Assembly: GCA_024138015.1 (NCBI GenBank)
Contig: JAMXBB010000009.1
Coordinates: forward strand, 39,368,344-39,432,343
Reading direction: 5' to 3'
Length of the DNA: 64,000 bases
Source of the DNA: Lumnitzera littorea
Taxonomy: Eukaryota; Streptophyta; Magnoliopsida; Myrtales; Combretaceae
Each line of letters begins with the position of its first letter. Position 1 is the stretch's first letter. The notes beneath the pieces were generated by a model that saw only the letters and a list, made by a program, of their open reading frames with translations, was not told the DNA's origin and ran no database searches. Below are positions 1-12,660 of this stretch, in pieces. A program made the position numbers and the translations under genes.

Positions 1-2234
1 TGATCGAACCCGAAGGGCTATATAAATTAGAATACATGCGTCCAGTTGCAGTGAAAAGTCCCTGTCATTGGATCACTTACAGATATATTTTATATTGAAA
101 AAATCAAAGGAGCTTAGTCAAAGAAGCCATTTGACGGGTACAAGCTAACCACATTTACGAAGCATTCAAGGAAGGTTGCATTATTAGGTGTCTTTCAGAC
201 AGTTGTTAAAAATTTTAAAAAAGATTTTACACATTTCAATATTAATTACACTTTATACATATAAATAAGTGCATAGAAAAAACCAAATTTTTCTTTAACT
301 CAATTTTTTAACAAGTGTGTATTAAAACACCCATTAATATTTTTCTGCATAAAATATTGGATTTTATTAGCAAGTGCTATGATAATTGTTAAGAGATTGA
401 AAGCTAATGGTTTTGAACATTTCGATAATATGTACTTTCTTATAGGGTGTGTAATTTATACATTAAAAATATTAGATAAATTGTATTCTTAAAATTTTTT
501 ATAATTGCATGGATGGTCAAGCTTTTCGAGATGATGTAAGTACTACTCTAAAACAAGCATGACCCCTTTTTCCATTGTAGTTAGTGTATTACATGTAAAT
601 TTTAGTCAACCAAGGGAGTAAATACAGAAAAACAAAAGCCACCTTGACTTGAAAAAGAACAAAAGAGCAACTTATGTGCAAGTTTTATCAACTTAGCTCC
701 ACTAATAGCAGTGCTAACAGAACCGCCGAAGGTGGAAGCTACTCGCTATCCCTCTCTCTACTCATCCACTACTTTCTACAGGAAGGAGAAGAAGAAGAAA
801 AGGATTTAAACTTGTTCTCTAAAGTAAGACTCTGACTCGGACCAAGTTAATGATTTTGACTGTACAGACTAAATAAAAAATATTCTCTAGAAGAATCCAA
901 ATCCTTTTAGAGATATCTTATTAGCTCAAGTTTTGAAGCCAATCGAAATACTTTTGTGCTTGATAATGAACAATTTGTTTTAAGACAAAATGTTGTCTCC
1001 TATTCAAGAGATAATAGATACAGTGTGACCTTTACAAGACAAAGTGGAATTCCTCTGGCCATTTGATCACCCCCTACAAGCTACATTACAAAGAGAACAT
1101 TAAAGATTATAGAGCTACCTCTTCCTGTTTAAACAGGGTAAAAATCATTACATGCAAAACAAGTAGCTTGGACCGTATAACTAATGATTTACTCTACTCT
1201 AATGAGTCATTTCACAACGACTGTTAGCTTCACTTGGAGGACTAATCTATAACAAAAACATTGGCTTGTCTTTAAGAACTTTCCCCATTAATTCTCTTCA
1301 AGTCATAGACAATGTTTTCCCTTTTAGTACCTCCTGCCAACTCCATTTAGGCATCTTTAACTTCCTTAAGGCTCATCAGATGTATCATTACCTTTTCCCA
1401 TTCCTTTTAAAAGATGTGTCTATTATGATAATCTTCATGTATTATCCTTTAATCAAACATCTAAGGATGAACCATTAATACATGTGATGGCCACACCATC
1501 ACCACATCACCAATTGAAAGGAGTAATATCATACTTGTTTTATGACATACATAGCACCTTGATTACTTAACCACTACAAATTGTATAGATGTAGATGTGC
1601 ACCATTTAGAAGTCACAACTAAGTGACTAGTAAGGATACTATAACATTAGTACAATTGTCTCTATTTTTATCAGTACCTAAACATGCCCCTTCATTGTAT
1701 ACCAAATACAAATAGATTTTCTTACTCATTCTCTATTGTAGGCACCATACTTAGAGTTCACCTAGGCATAATGGTCATGAGCCTACCTTGAATCACATGC
1801 TCATTGATATCATCATAACAACATATCCTACAAGAGCCATCTAAATATCTCCACAACACTGCTCTCCTCTTCTTCACTATAATTCTCTAGCTCTAGTATA
1901 TCCCTTTCGGGTATCACAAATTGATTTAGGAACAAGATTATGATATGCCTAAATACTAAACACTTAAAGCATTTTGTCTAACTAAATCTCTTACCTGCAT
2001 CTTATTCATCTATTCCTCTTGTTCCTATATTAGCATGAGTCGTACCCTAGTTTATCTTCTTCTCTCTCTACTCATTCATCCCCTTTATTCACCATTTTAT
2101 TCTTAAGCCTCCTATCTCTACCAACCTAATTAACCCAACCTTACTGGTATAGGAGTAGACATTGGTGGCCATAAAGGATTGCTACACCCCTACTTCTTTA
2201 CTTTAAAAGCAATTTGTATTTCTTCTAATGTCTC
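1..2234. other. Intergenic sequence, no gene recognised
   Basis: AT-rich sequence with short open frames only, interrupted by stops in every frame. A short open run sits at the very left edge (about 3-95, plus strand) but matches nothing I recognise. The stretch about 1250-2000 looks somewhat less AT-rich and could be old retroelement material. I found no LTR, no protein motif and no RNA gene here. Confidence 0.5.
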
Positions 2235-2791
2235 TAATGTAAACCTACTAAAAAATATATTGTAAAAGTAGAAGATAATAGCTTGTAGAGTCACATATGA
2301 AGGTGAAAAGAAGAAATAAGCAAATGAGTGACAATACCTGAGTGAACAAAACCTACTTGGTAATGGGTTCCCTAAGTAAGAAAGCTTAGCAAGTAAACAT
2401 ACTGTTTTCCATATAGGAGAAGAATGTGCATGCCTAACCAACTTGATTCCTCCTGTACTTAAAGATCTTCATGTACGCTAGTATGTTGCCATGTGTCCTT
2501 AGAACATTCTTTCTTATTCCCTTTTGCCACATCATTACTAAGTTCTTTTATTCTCAAGTTACAGCTCACTTGAATTCACCAAAGTTGCACGTACTAACAC
2601 CCTTCTACACATCAATTTTATTTACACACATGCACTTACATCATTATTATTGTTATTTTTATTATCATTGTTGCTGTTGTTGTTGTTATATACATATTTT
2701 TTTAAGTCTCACTGGTTAGCCTAGAATTTAGGCCTTGTTTTCTTTTATTTTATAAACATGAAACATAAGTGCTTAGGCATTAGGAAACACA
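2235..2791 (-). repeat. 3' LTR of gypsy element A
   Basis: About 557 bp, matching 7513-8040 along its length, for example the shared blocks around 2290-2330/7560-7610 and 2480-2530/7750-7800. The minus-strand 5' end reads TGTG and follows directly on a polypurine run. Compared with the other LTR, the outer ends differ mainly by transitions, and small insertions make this copy about 30 bp longer, mostly a pyrimidine-rich and TTG/CTG-like stretch at 2655-2710. Confidence 0.88.
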
Positions 2792-2794
2792 TCT

Positions 2795-2806
2795 ATTCCT
2801 TCCCCC
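2795..2806 (-). other. Polypurine tract of gypsy element A
   Basis: On the minus strand this reads GGGGGGAAGGAA and lies immediately before the 3' LTR. This is the expected location of the plus-strand primer for reverse transcription, and it confirms the minus orientation of the element. Confidence 0.8.
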
Positions 2807-3429
2807 CGAAGGTTATTCTTATTGTTAAGGACAAAGTTAAGAAATTGAGGCTAAAAGGATGTGGTATCCATCCTTGCTACTAAACTAACAACTATAAGAT
2901 TTATTGTTTTCCATTCAAATGGAAACTTCAACCAAGTACAACTACTAGTTGTTTCTTTAAGACTTTAGCATCCTCAAAGATGTCCTTAGGCAACTCATTA
3001 ATAGCAAGGAAAGTTCCAATAGCTTTCTTAAGGTGCGAGACATGGAATATCAGATGTACCTTGCAATCACTAAACAATCAAAGCTTGTAAGCAACTTAGC
3101 CAATTTGTTCTATAATTTGAAATGGGCTACAGTATCATGATGCCAACTTTGAGGTAAGTTTGGCCTCAATTCACTAATTCATACAAGGGTGTAATTTGAG
3201 GAAAACTCAATCTATAATAGAGTACTCCACCTGATGCTATGTTTGTTGGCTAACATACAAAACAAGGATTGTACATGGGCTGTGTTTTGTTTGAGTTGCT
3301 ATAGGACGGTATCTTTGGTGTGTAAGGTAACTTATAACTCCTCCTAGCCTATTTCTCTATCAACATAGGAAGCTACAAGTGTAGCAAGTCATCTGTAAAC
3401 CACCTCAAAGGGGGTCATTTTAGTAGTTG

Positions 3430-3960
3430 TATGGAAAGAAGTATTGTAATGATATTCTTCCAAATGTATCCACATCACCCATTGCTTGGGTTGATAGAAG
3501 TGAAGCATCTAAGATAGCATTTAAGAGTATGGTTGAGCACTTCTATTTGATCATTGATCTCGAGATGGTAAGAGGTACTAAAATGTAGTTTAGTTCCATG
3601 TAATTAAAACATCTCTTTCCAAAAATTGCTCACGAAGGTTAGATCTCAGTCACTAACTATTATCTTTGGCATTCCATGCAAACATACCACTTCTTTGACA
3701 AATAATTCAGCTACACTCTTGGTAATGTATGGATGCTTGGTGAACAAGAAATGTGTACCTTAAGAGTTAGTCAATTACCACGAGTACTACATCAAACTCC
3801 TTGATTTTAGAAGCTTAGACACAAAGTTCGTGGAAATATCTTCGCAAATAGCATTAAGAATAGGTAATGGATAAAGCAAACCTATCGGTGACAAGGATTG
3901 ATACTTTTGGGAACGGTAAGTTGCACAAGAGGCCACATAATTTCCTTCCTAATATACATT
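3430..3960 (-). pseudogene. Integrase fragment, gypsy A
   Basis: The minus-strand translation shows SLSPIGLL.PLPI, then ISTNF (the catalytic Asp position is changed), then KSVAELFVKEVVCLHGMPKIIVSD and an ASYHLEINDQIEVLNHTL-like segment. These match successive blocks of the gypsy integrase core (HGxP.xIVSD and the NGQTEVxN-like block). Several stops interrupt it. Confidence 0.85.
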
Positions 3961-4199
3961 ATATGCAATTCTTCAATATGTCCTTAAAAAACATACATGT
4001 CCTCTTAGAGGAGTGTCAAGAAATTCATGAAGAAACATTGTGACCCATTTAGATTTAGAAGGAATCACCAATCTACTTTTATATAAGAGCTAGCCATTAA
4101 CTAGATGAAAACGTACTCCTACTCCTCTTCCCTCTCATAAAAGATTAACTTTAGAAGCTAAGAAGGGGTCTTGCATTACTACTTCTTTTTTCTATGTAA

Positions 4200-4640
4200 A
4201 TCAATCCAAATTGGACCCAAAATTACAGCACATTCTCCTTCAAACAAGTGTAACAATGCATCAGTAGCTTTATTCTCATGTCCGAATGGACATTGTATTT
4301 CAAAATCATACCCTAACAATTTGGCAAGCCAATTCTACTGGTCAAGGGAGGCTTCCTACTACTTGAGAAAATATTTTAGGTTGCTCTAATAAGTTTTTAC
4401 TATAAATTTGTAGCCCAAGCGTTATGGTCTCTAATGTTTTATTGCCAAAACAAAGGCCATGAGGTCCTTTTTATCGGTAAACTCATTAAGTGTATTATCT
4501 GATGAGGCCTTATTAAAGTAGGCAAATGACTTATTATTTTGTTGTAGGACAACTCTTACTCTTTTACCCAATGCATCATACTTAACATTAAAGGGTAATG
4601 AAAAATCTGACATGGCTAATACGGGTGTAGTTGCTAATGC
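4200..4640 (-). pseudogene. RNase H fragment, gypsy A
   Basis: An open minus-strand run at 4431-4613 starts SDFSLPFNVKYDALGK, the typical beginning of the gypsy RNase H domain, where the Asp after Tyr is the first catalytic residue. It continues to SSDN and a DLMAFVLAIKH helix. The downstream half is degraded. Confidence 0.8.
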
Positions 4641-5497
4641 TCCCTACAAGGCATGGAAGGCATCTATTGCCTCTTACATCTAATCAAAAGCACCATTTTT
4701 TAATAAATCAATTAAAGGTCTTGCTATTTTACCACAGTCTTTGATGAATTTGCAGTAGTACCTTATTAACTTGAGAAATTCCTACACTCCTTTAACTGAC
4801 ATTGGTAATAGCCATTCAAGGATGCTCTTAATTTTTTTGGGGATTAGTATTGACTTCTTCTACTCGTATTACATGGCCCAAATTTTCTAAAGTTTGCCAA
4901 CCAGACTAACACTTCTTTTTATTAGTAGTCAAGTGATGCTCCCTTAATACCCCTAAAACTGTTTACAAATGTTCAAGGTGCTTCTCTACATTTGTGCTAA
5001 AAATAAGTATATCATCAAAAAATACTAAGACAAATCACCCCAAGAATGGCATAATCAAATCATTCATCACTACTTGAAAAGTAACTAGAGCATTAGTTAA
5101 GCTAAAAGGCATGACAAGAATTCGTAATGCCTTTGGTGGGTTCTTACCAAGGGCCATTTTGTGTGTATTCTCCAAATACACCTAATTTGGTGGTACTCAG
5201 CTTTTAAGTCAATCATAGAGAAAATGGTTGCTCCATGCAACTCATCAATAAGTTCTTCAATTACTAGAATTGGATACCTATCTAGAATTATAGCATCATT
5301 TAGTGCCCAACAATCAACACAAAATCACCATGATCCATCTTCTCTTTAATTAAAATTACTAGGTTGGCAAAAGAACTAAAACCTAACAATATAATTCTCG
5401 CTTCATGCATCTCTTGTACCATTCTCTCTATCTCATTTTTCTTGGTGAAAGGATAACAATATGGCCTAATATTAATAGGTTTGCTTCCTAATTTCAA
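4640..5497 (-). pseudogene. Reverse transcriptase fragment, gypsy A
   Basis: The minus strand begins with the RT entry motif (INIRPYCYPFTKKNEIERMVQEM at 5480-5400, shown in parts: RPY..P..KKNEIE). It keeps a MPF.LTNA segment near 5100 and the catalytic FFDDILIF box at about 4997-5026, followed by the HLEHL helix. Frameshifts and stops break it at several points, and some conserved Trp/Gln positions are stops. The two catalytic Asp residues of the box are preserved although the gene is dead. Confidence 0.85.
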
Positions 5498-5759
5498 TGG
5501 AATTCAGTAGTCACATGGTCGTGTAGGTGGTAGCTGCTTACTATGCTTAAAGACATCTGCATATTCTGTTAAGATAATTACAATGCATAGATCAACAACC
5601 TATTCTCCCCCTTCTATGTACAATTCGATAGCCATAACAAACCGCAAAGCTCAATATCTACCAATTTACACAAGGAATAATATGGAATGCTTGACTTAGA
5701 AAGTATAGGATCCTAGATTAAAATTTGTTCCCTCGAGGATGTAGTGATTTTCATTGTCA

Positions 5760-6060
5760 AGTGTAGCCAATCCATTTTGATTTCCCTTAAAGTTCTCAAC
5801 CATGCTACACCCAAAATCAAATCAATTCCTATTAACTCCAACACAAAGTTGTCTACGACAACCTAAATATCACTTGCCTTTAACTTCACATTTCTACATA
5901 GCACCCTCGATGTAATGCTATGCCCATCTCCTAATGTCACCATAAAGTCACAAGTTGCCTCAATAAGCAATTTAAACTTACCAGTAAACAACTTCAAAAT
6001 GAAACTATGACTAGCACCACTATCTACCATAATAATTAAGGAAATGGCACTTAACATACC
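5760..6060 (-). pseudogene. Retropepsin-like protease fragment, gypsy A
   Basis: The minus-strand frame contains VDSGASHSFI near 6000-6030, the Asp-Ser-Gly active-site motif of plant gypsy aspartic proteases. It continues through a LGDGHSI segment and, past one stop, an ILGVAWL-like segment typical of the C-terminal part of this protease family. The catalytic Asp is intact, but an in-frame stop after LKASDI splits the domain. Confidence 0.85.
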
Positions 6061-6229
6061 TTAAAACTTTATGGTGTTAGGTTCATCAAATCCCTTCATG
6101 GCCAATAGGGATATGGTTACTTCATGATTTTGGTCATCTTCCATCCTTCCTTAGATACTCCTCTCAATGCCCACTTCTACCCAGTTCTCATCTTCACCTA
6201 CTGCGTCTTCTTCCAAAACTAGTAGCTTT

Positions 6230-7480
6230 AAATACTTGTTAAGGTAATGGTGGTGATTAAGCGAGTAAGGCTAATTACACTTGAAACATGGTCCCTTAGC
6301 CTCTTTTCCATCAATTTAAAGTATGGTATTTGGCATTACCCTTGGGATCTATACCCTACTTCTTTTTATATACCTAGAAAAGTATTAGACCAGGAGGATG
6401 ACCCTGCTATAGTTTATCTTAAGCCAAGTTGTCAAGTTGAGCTTAAAGTGCTCAACCCTTCTCTTATCATTAGAACCCTTAGCATTACTTGAATTTAAGT
6501 TTTGCATGGTTATGCAATTGAAGTAGGTGAAGTAATAAGGCTTCGATACAAATGAAATCCAGTTGGTGAATAGTAGGGCTTGGTTACCGAGTTCCTATAT
6601 TCCATGTGAGCAACATAATTAGGAGCCAAAAATATTCCATACTCATATTCCTTTTCAATTTTAAGGGTTATCTCCATTGCCTTCTCTAGAATGGTAAGTC
6701 CCAAGGTGTTTACCTGTATCTATATATCTTCTCACAATCCCCTAAGATAATACCCCTACTAATACAACTCTTGTATTATCAAAGCCTAGGAAAGCGAAGG
6801 CTTAAACTTCTCAATATATTGAGTCACAAAGGTAGTTTGCTATTGCTGGGATAGTGATTTAAAGGGATTTGAAGCCCATTATCCCCTATAGCATCTCATG
6901 AGCTCTTCCTCCATGTTAGCCAATCTAAATTGGGTATCCTTTGCCTCAACATACAAAGCTAATGAACATATCTTCCTCACATATACATTGCTACCAACTC
7001 AACCTTCCTTTCCTCCCTCGTCTTCTGGACTTCAAAATATTGTTCAATCATTAGCATCTAGTTTGTTGGGTCTACTCCATCAAATGGGGGAATTACTATG
7101 CATGACATATTTAATTGGAACTCTTCATCTCCATTTGCTTTGTCCTACTTTGGTACAAACACAATAGATTCCAATTGTATCACATCATTTACTAATGCCA
7201 TGTTGTTTCCTATGATTCACATTGGTGGAAGAAGTCTCGTTGGAAATGTTCCATTATTACGATTTTCAATCTACAAATTTTCAACCATTCTCCACATTTT
7301 TTTCATTATGCTTTGCATAATAATGATGTTTCTATTGATTTCCTTTTGTTCTTTATCTAATGAAGTAAAACGTTGCTATTTGTTCACTATATCCACTCTC
7401 ATCACTACATTCCTTTCTAATTCATCTACCCAAGCTTCCATTTGTGTCATTATGTATGATTTCACTAAGTATTAGGACAA
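6230..7480 (-). pseudogene. gag remnant of gypsy element A
   Basis: This is the region between the 5' LTR and the protease on the minus strand, where gag belongs. Only short open runs remain. Near 6250-6300 the minus strand encodes a Cys-Phe-Lys-Cys start of a zinc-knuckle-like motif after Gly-Pro, followed by a stop and a His-rich run; the later ligands are not clear. The capsid part is too diverged to recognise by eye and is placed by position. Confidence 0.55.
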
Positions 7481-7512
7481 TACAAAAAATGCTTCCTTCA
7501 GATAGCACCAAT

Positions 7513-8040
7513 TGACATAAGCCCATTAAAAAATATAATGTAGAAGTGGAAGATAATAGCTTATAGAGCTACGTATGAGGGTGAAAATAAGAAATAAGCA
7601 AATGAGTGACAATGTTTAAGTAAACAAAATACAGGTGGTGATGGGTTCCTAAGCAAGAAAGCTGAATAAGTAAACATACTGTCTTCTATGTAAGAGAAGA
7701 ATATGCATGCCTAACCAACTTGATTTCTCTTGTACTTAAAGATCTTCATGTATGATAGGATGTTGCCATATGTCCTTAAAACATTCTTTCTTATTCCCTT
7801 CTGCCACCTCACTATTGAGTTCCTTTATTCCCAAGTCACAACCCACTCACCACACCATAGCCCACTTGAATTCAACAAAATTACTCACACCAACAACTTT
7901 CCACACATTAATTTAATCGCATACACATACTAACACCAATTATTATTATTACTATAAAAGTCTCACTGGTTGGCCCAAAATTTAGGCCTTGTTTTCTTTT
8001 ACAAACATGAAAAACAAGTGCTTAGGCCTTGGAAAGCACA
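7513..8040 (-). repeat. 5' LTR of gypsy element A
   Basis: About 528 bp, the upstream LTR with respect to minus-strand transcription. It begins TG and ends CA on the plus strand. The minus strand just inside it (7512 leftwards) reads ATTGGTGCTATC, the position where a tRNA primer-binding site should lie. The match to initiator-Met tRNA is poor, so the primer is unresolved. Confidence 0.88.
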
Positions 8041-8343
8041 TCTCTTTGAAACCTCAAAAGTTCAACCACATTAGATATCTTAAGCAAATAATCCAATAAT
8101 GAATCTAGTAATGATATGCTACTTAGATTCAATAACTTTGCATTAGATCATTAATATCTCAAACTCCTTAAGCAATCATTTATAGTTATGCCACCTTCTT
8201 GAAGAGACTAGAGCTTCATAAACATCATTGGACGATAGTAGTCAAGTATAAAAATCTTGCAAAGCAATTGTTTCATTTTACGCAATATGGTCATCTCACC
8301 TTGATTATCTCAATGCCAATTACTCAATATGTTCTTTCACAAT
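8041..8343. other. Short spacer between the two gypsy elements
   Basis: 303 bp of AT-rich sequence with no recognised feature. It separates the end of element A from the start of element B, which both run on the minus strand. Confidence 0.6.
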
Positions 8344-9269
8344 TGGTACGAACCTATCTAAGGATTAACAAAGACGACCATAAGGGTAGGTCTAAACTTG
8401 AAGAAAGCTTAAAGGACGAATTAGGAATTAGGCAAAAGGCAGGAAAAATAAATAAGCAAATCGTCGAATAGTTCTAAGGATATGATGTATTAAGGAACTT
8501 TCGAAGATTTACGACTTAACTCAATATAATGCATAAGCTAATCCAATTAGGGTACTCACCACCTAGCTTTGCTTAAGGGTTATGATAAGAGTAAAATAAG
8601 CAAACAAGCTGTAAGCAATGTTTACGAAAGGAAGTATATTTGACATTCTCAAGTATGATGATAAGATAATTGGGCTACATTACAATAGGGTATTTATACT
8701 CGAAATATTAGGGCAACCTACCTAAAATGGAAAAGACAAAAAAGATATTATCCAAAAGAAGTAATGTAAAAGGAATAACAAAAAGGGTATAAATGAGAAT
8801 ACAAAGAAATCAATGATTAGCATAGTAAATCCTTTCACATAGGGGACTAAACACATGGTATTAGGACACTGGAGGCACTTCAAAAACAGTAAGTTGTATG
8901 ATTAGGCTAGGTACTTGCTAAATAGAAGTGCCAAGTAAGGGATGCTAAATAAACCTGAGGTCTTCCTAAGAAGAGGTATGTACGAATGGGTGCTAAGATT
9001 CTCAACACCAATACTTTCGTACTGGACGTTGGCTCGATCATGGAAGTAAATGTGTGAAAGATCAAACTGTCAATAGAGCATACTTTAGGTTAGCACTCGA
9101 CTACCAAGAAATGTACAATTACTCGACTCAACATTAAGAGTTGATCGACAGTGAGGATTAGCTCAACCTTAGTAAGAATTAACTAGAATAGTAGGATTCA
9201 CTTCGCTAGTCCTTCTTCAAGTCCTCATGCTCAGGCTTTGGTTAAAGGTCCGTAGCTTGATTCCCATCA
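8344..9269 (-). repeat. 3' LTR of gypsy element B
   Basis: 926 bp, starting TGG and ending CA on the plus strand, aligned end to end with 13174-14099. The plus strand just inside (9270-9280) reads TTCCCTCCTGG, which on the minus strand is a short polypurine tract before the LTR. Near 8682-8702 the minus strand reads GAGTATAAATACCC, a TATA box shared with the other LTR. Confidence 0.88.
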
Positions 9270-9329
9270 TTCCCTCCTGGTTGATTTGGATATGGGATCA
9301 AATTCGGCTGGTCTTAGCTCAATTCTTCA

Positions 9330-10080
9330 TTAGGTTAGTAGGGGTTAAGGTCAACAATGTTAAAGGTGTTAGATAGTCCATAATCATCAAGTAATTCCAG
9401 TCGATACGCATTGTTATTAATCTGTAGGAGTATTCTAAAGGGACCTTCAGCTCAAGTAGATAACTTATTCTTTCTCTTATTTAAGAACCCTTCCTTACTC
9501 AAGTGTAGTTACACTAAATCTCCAAGTTGAAATTGTGTTGACTTCCTTCCTTTACTCCTTTCTCACATCCTCTTGGCAATTTAGTCAATCTATTAAGTAA
9601 CGCTCTTGTAGATCTTTTGTAGAGATTGTACTCGGGCTCTTACACCAGGGTCCTTTTGTTCAAACATGGACATAAGGGAGTAGTTAAGGCGCAGCACTAG
9701 ATTAAAGCCATAGACGACTTCAAAGGGTATTTGCTTGGTGGTGTTGTGTATAGTATGACTATAAGCGAATTCTACTATAAGTAAGCAGACATCCTAATCA
9801 ACCAAGTTATTTCCCATTGCAACTCATAGCAATGATCCTAAAGTGCGATTAACTACCTTTGTTTGACCATCGGTTTAAGGGTAACAAGAAATATTGAATA
9901 GTAGTTTAGTCCCTATACGACTCCAAAGAGTTCTCTAAAAATGGCTTAGAAACTTTAAAAAATTTCCTACAAAAAGAGAGAAGTAATAGCTGAAGCATTG
10001 ATAGTTTTAGAGTAGGCCACAAAGTATGCAATCTTACTAAATCTATCCATGACGACTATGACAAAATCTTTGCCTTGTGT
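9330..10080 (-). pseudogene. Integrase fragment, gypsy B
   Basis: The minus strand shows KDFVIVVMDRFSKIAYFV (core start with the catalytic Asp), TKLLFNISCYP.TDGQTKVVNRTL (second block, one stop inside), EFAYSHTIHNTT, FEVVYGFNL, and a C-terminal GPFRILLQINNNAYRLEL segment followed by TFNIVDLNPY. These are consecutive blocks of plant gypsy integrase. Several TAA/TAG/TGA codons interrupt it. Confidence 0.85.
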
Positions 10081-10899
10081 CGAACATTAGGTTAGGATAG
10101 GATAGGTAAAGGCATTGCTTTCCCTTGTTCAGCTCAACATTTAGCCCTCTTATAAGTAGCACAACTCTCAATAACTCTGTATACATATCGTCTCATTTTC
10201 AGCTAAAACAACAATCCATTCGATAACTCATATGTCCTTCTTTCTCCAAAATGTCCGGAAAGTCTTGTACTATGGGCTTATCTCACCCATAGCTCTCTAA
10301 TTGAACCAATCGATACATACAATTTGATACCTTAAAATAGATAACCATCCTCTACATGATACTCATCTACTATTCTTCCATTAGCACGTCGCCCAAATAT
10401 AGGACCAAAATGGAGGCCTTAAGGATATTGCTCTTTGATCCTTACAAACCTTAACAGTCTAGTCTACAATTTGGTAAGGAGAACATGTCTTCTCAAAAGA
10501 GCATCAGCAACTACATTATTTATGCCTTGTTTGTACTTTATGACAAAGTTAAATCCTTCTAGAAATTCAACCTACCGTGCTTACTGCTTCGATTGCTTAA
10601 TCTAACTTCTAAGGTACCTCAAAGATTGATGATATGTATAAATGACAAACTCTCTCAACAATAGATAGTGTTACCATAGTTGGTGTACTCGAATAAGGGA
10701 TAGGAGTTATTTGTCATATATTGAGTAGTTTAATTGAGGTCCTTTGAGTTTTTCACTATGGTAGGCAATTGATCAGCCTTCTTGCATCAAGATAACGCTT
10801 ATCTTAATGCTTAACGTGTCACATTCTAACTCAAAAATCTTCTTAAAGAGGAGTAAAGCTAATACTAATACGAAAGTTAATCTTCCCTTTATTTCAACA

Positions 10900-11400
10900 A
10901 AGCTTCTCTCCTCTCTTTCTCCCTAGTTGAACTCAATATTCTTCTTCATCAACTTAGTAAGGGGTATAACAATGGTATTGAAACTCCTAATGAATCTTCG
11001 ATAAAAGGATGCTAGTTCGTGGAAACTTCTCACCTCGGCATAAGTGGTTAGAGTTGAACACTCAACAATAGCTCGAATCTTCTCATTATCAACTCATAAG
11101 CCTCCTCCACTAATTACATAACCTAAAAATACCACTCCCTCTTGGCAAAAACAACACTTCTTTAAATTGCCTAATAACCTCTCGATATGAAGTACATCAA
11201 GCACCATACAGAGATGATTAAAGTGACTCAACAAGTCGATACTATACGTAAGGATGTCATTAAAGTACATCATGACACACTTCCCAATCAAATTTCTCAG
11301 CGTATGGTTCATTAATCGTATAAAAGTGCTTAGAGCATTTGATAGGCCAAAGGGTATTACCATCCACTCATAAAGTCCATGTTGAGTTTTGAATGTAAAC
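10900..11400 (-). pseudogene. Reverse transcriptase fragment, gypsy B
   Basis: The minus-strand open run 11363-11094 encodes MVIPFGLSNALSTFIRLMN followed by a catalytic box reading MMYFNDILTYS. The first catalytic Asp of the normal YFDD box is Asn here, a single G-to-A change that would abolish activity even without the stops. It ends with the FLGYVIS block. Downstream, an IPLTKLMKK-like connection segment can still be read in the same strand near 10960. Confidence 0.88.
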
Positions 11401-11998
11401 TTCCATTTATCTCCTAACCTTATCCAAATCTAGTGTTATCTTGACATAAAATCAATCTTACTAAACACTTTGGCACCAATGAGTTCATCTAACATGTCAT
11501 CTAGCCTAGGGATGAGTTATCTATACTTAATTGTAATCTAGCTAACAGCTCTATTATCCACATACATCTTCCAAGTACCATTCTTCTTCAACACAAGTAA
11601 TGCTAGCATAGTATAGGGGCTAAAGCTCTCCTTCACATATCCCTTCTCAAGTAGTTCATTGACGTATCTCTAAAGCTTTGCAACTTGATCAAGGTTCATC
11701 TGATAAGCTAGTTTGTCTGGTAAGGCAATGCTGAGTGTCAAGTTAATACAATGTTCAATGCCATGGAAAGGGGGTAATCCCTCAAGCAATTGTTCAAGTT
11801 ATTCAAAAAATAAGTCGACATATTCATCTAGTAGCTCCTTCACCTCAAGTGGTAGATCAATTTGTTCCTTGAACTCTAGTAGTTGCTTAACCAATATAAG
11901 AGTCAACATGTCAAATTAATAGCCTCTCGTAACTTGGCTCTAGTTAAAATTAAAGTCTTCTTAAATCCTCAAGCAAGTTTAGCTTGCAGCTTGCTAAC

Positions 11999-12583
11999 TT
12001 AACTTGGCATTATAGTGTTCAAAGTAATCTTCCTCCCATCTTTCTCGAGCACATAGGTTTTCTTGAATCTGTCATGCATGACCCTCCTGTCAAAAAGCCA
12101 AGGTCTGCTAAGTAATACATGAGATGCATACATAGATAGCACGTCACAGAGAATTTCATCAAAATAACTTCTAATAGAGATCAATAACAATACTTGCTAA
12201 GTGACATGTGGTGCTCCCTTCTCATTCAGCCAATGTAACTTGTGCAACTTTAGATGTGAGATAGTTGGCAACTTTAACTTCTTAATTAGGTTGGTAGATG
12301 TGACACTAGTACAAGTTCTACAGTCCATCATGAGTGCACAAACCTGCTCATTCACCTTACAAGCAATATGGAACAAATTCTCTCTCCACTCCTCTTCTAT
12401 GAATGGTTCTATAGTCATCACTCGTTGGACAACTAAAGTTAGCTTGTCCAGGTCCTCGACAAACACTTCTTCCTTGATTAGTTCATCCTCCTGAATGGTT
12501 TCCATCTCAGGAATAACCTCCTCCTTGGGTTCCTCGCCAATAATATCCACTTCGAGCTTTGGTACACCTCTTGTAATAATCAT
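11999..12583 (-). pseudogene. Protease-linker region, gypsy B
   Basis: Two open minus-strand runs (12583-12197 and 12190-11999) are separated by a stop. The first has an acidic linker and then LFHIACKVNEQVCALMMDCRTC, where the retropepsin active-site Asp is kept but the usual following Ser/Thr-Gly is lost. It goes on to KLKLPT and LHWLNEKG blocks. The second has DEILCDVLSMYASHVLLSRPWLFDRRV, given here as the blocks ILCDV and LLSRPWLFDR, which are typical of plant gypsy proteins between protease and RT. Confidence 0.85.
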
Positions 12584-12589
12584 AGTTCA

Positions 12590-12660
12590 TCGATTCGAGC
12601 ACTGAGCAGCCATGTGCCCAAACCTTTAACATTTGAAGCACTTGATCTAGCTCATCTTCC
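12590..12660 (-). pseudogene. gag zinc-knuckle remnant, gypsy B
   Basis: The minus strand encodes Cys-Phe-Lys-Cys-stop-Arg-Phe-Gly-His-Met-Ala-Ala-Gln-Cys, a CX2CX4HX4C nucleocapsid knuckle with all four ligands present. The stop inside it is TAA, one C-to-T change away from a CAA glutamine codon. Upstream gag sequence is mostly missing. Confidence 0.85.

Larger units (their letters stand above)
2235..8040 (-). mobile_element. Degenerate Ty3/gypsy LTR retrotransposon A
   Basis: A complete but decayed element of about 5.8 kb, coding on the minus strand. Two direct LTR copies (2235-2791 and 7513-8040) flank an interior of about 4.7 kb. Fragments are ordered gag, protease, reverse transcriptase, RNase H, integrase when read on the minus strand, which is the Ty3/gypsy order. 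A polypurine tract (minus strand) abuts the left LTR at 2795-2806. The flanks share TCTC (2231-2234 and 8041-8044), a possible short target duplication. Reading frames are broken by many stops, so no protein can be made. The protease and RT fragments resemble plant chromovirus-type gypsy elements, but the lineage is not settled. Confidence 0.9.

Noticed and set aside
3..95. Short open frame at the left edge that could be the end of a coding exon
   Set aside because: Only about 30 codons, no recognised motif, and no upstream sequence to judge it.
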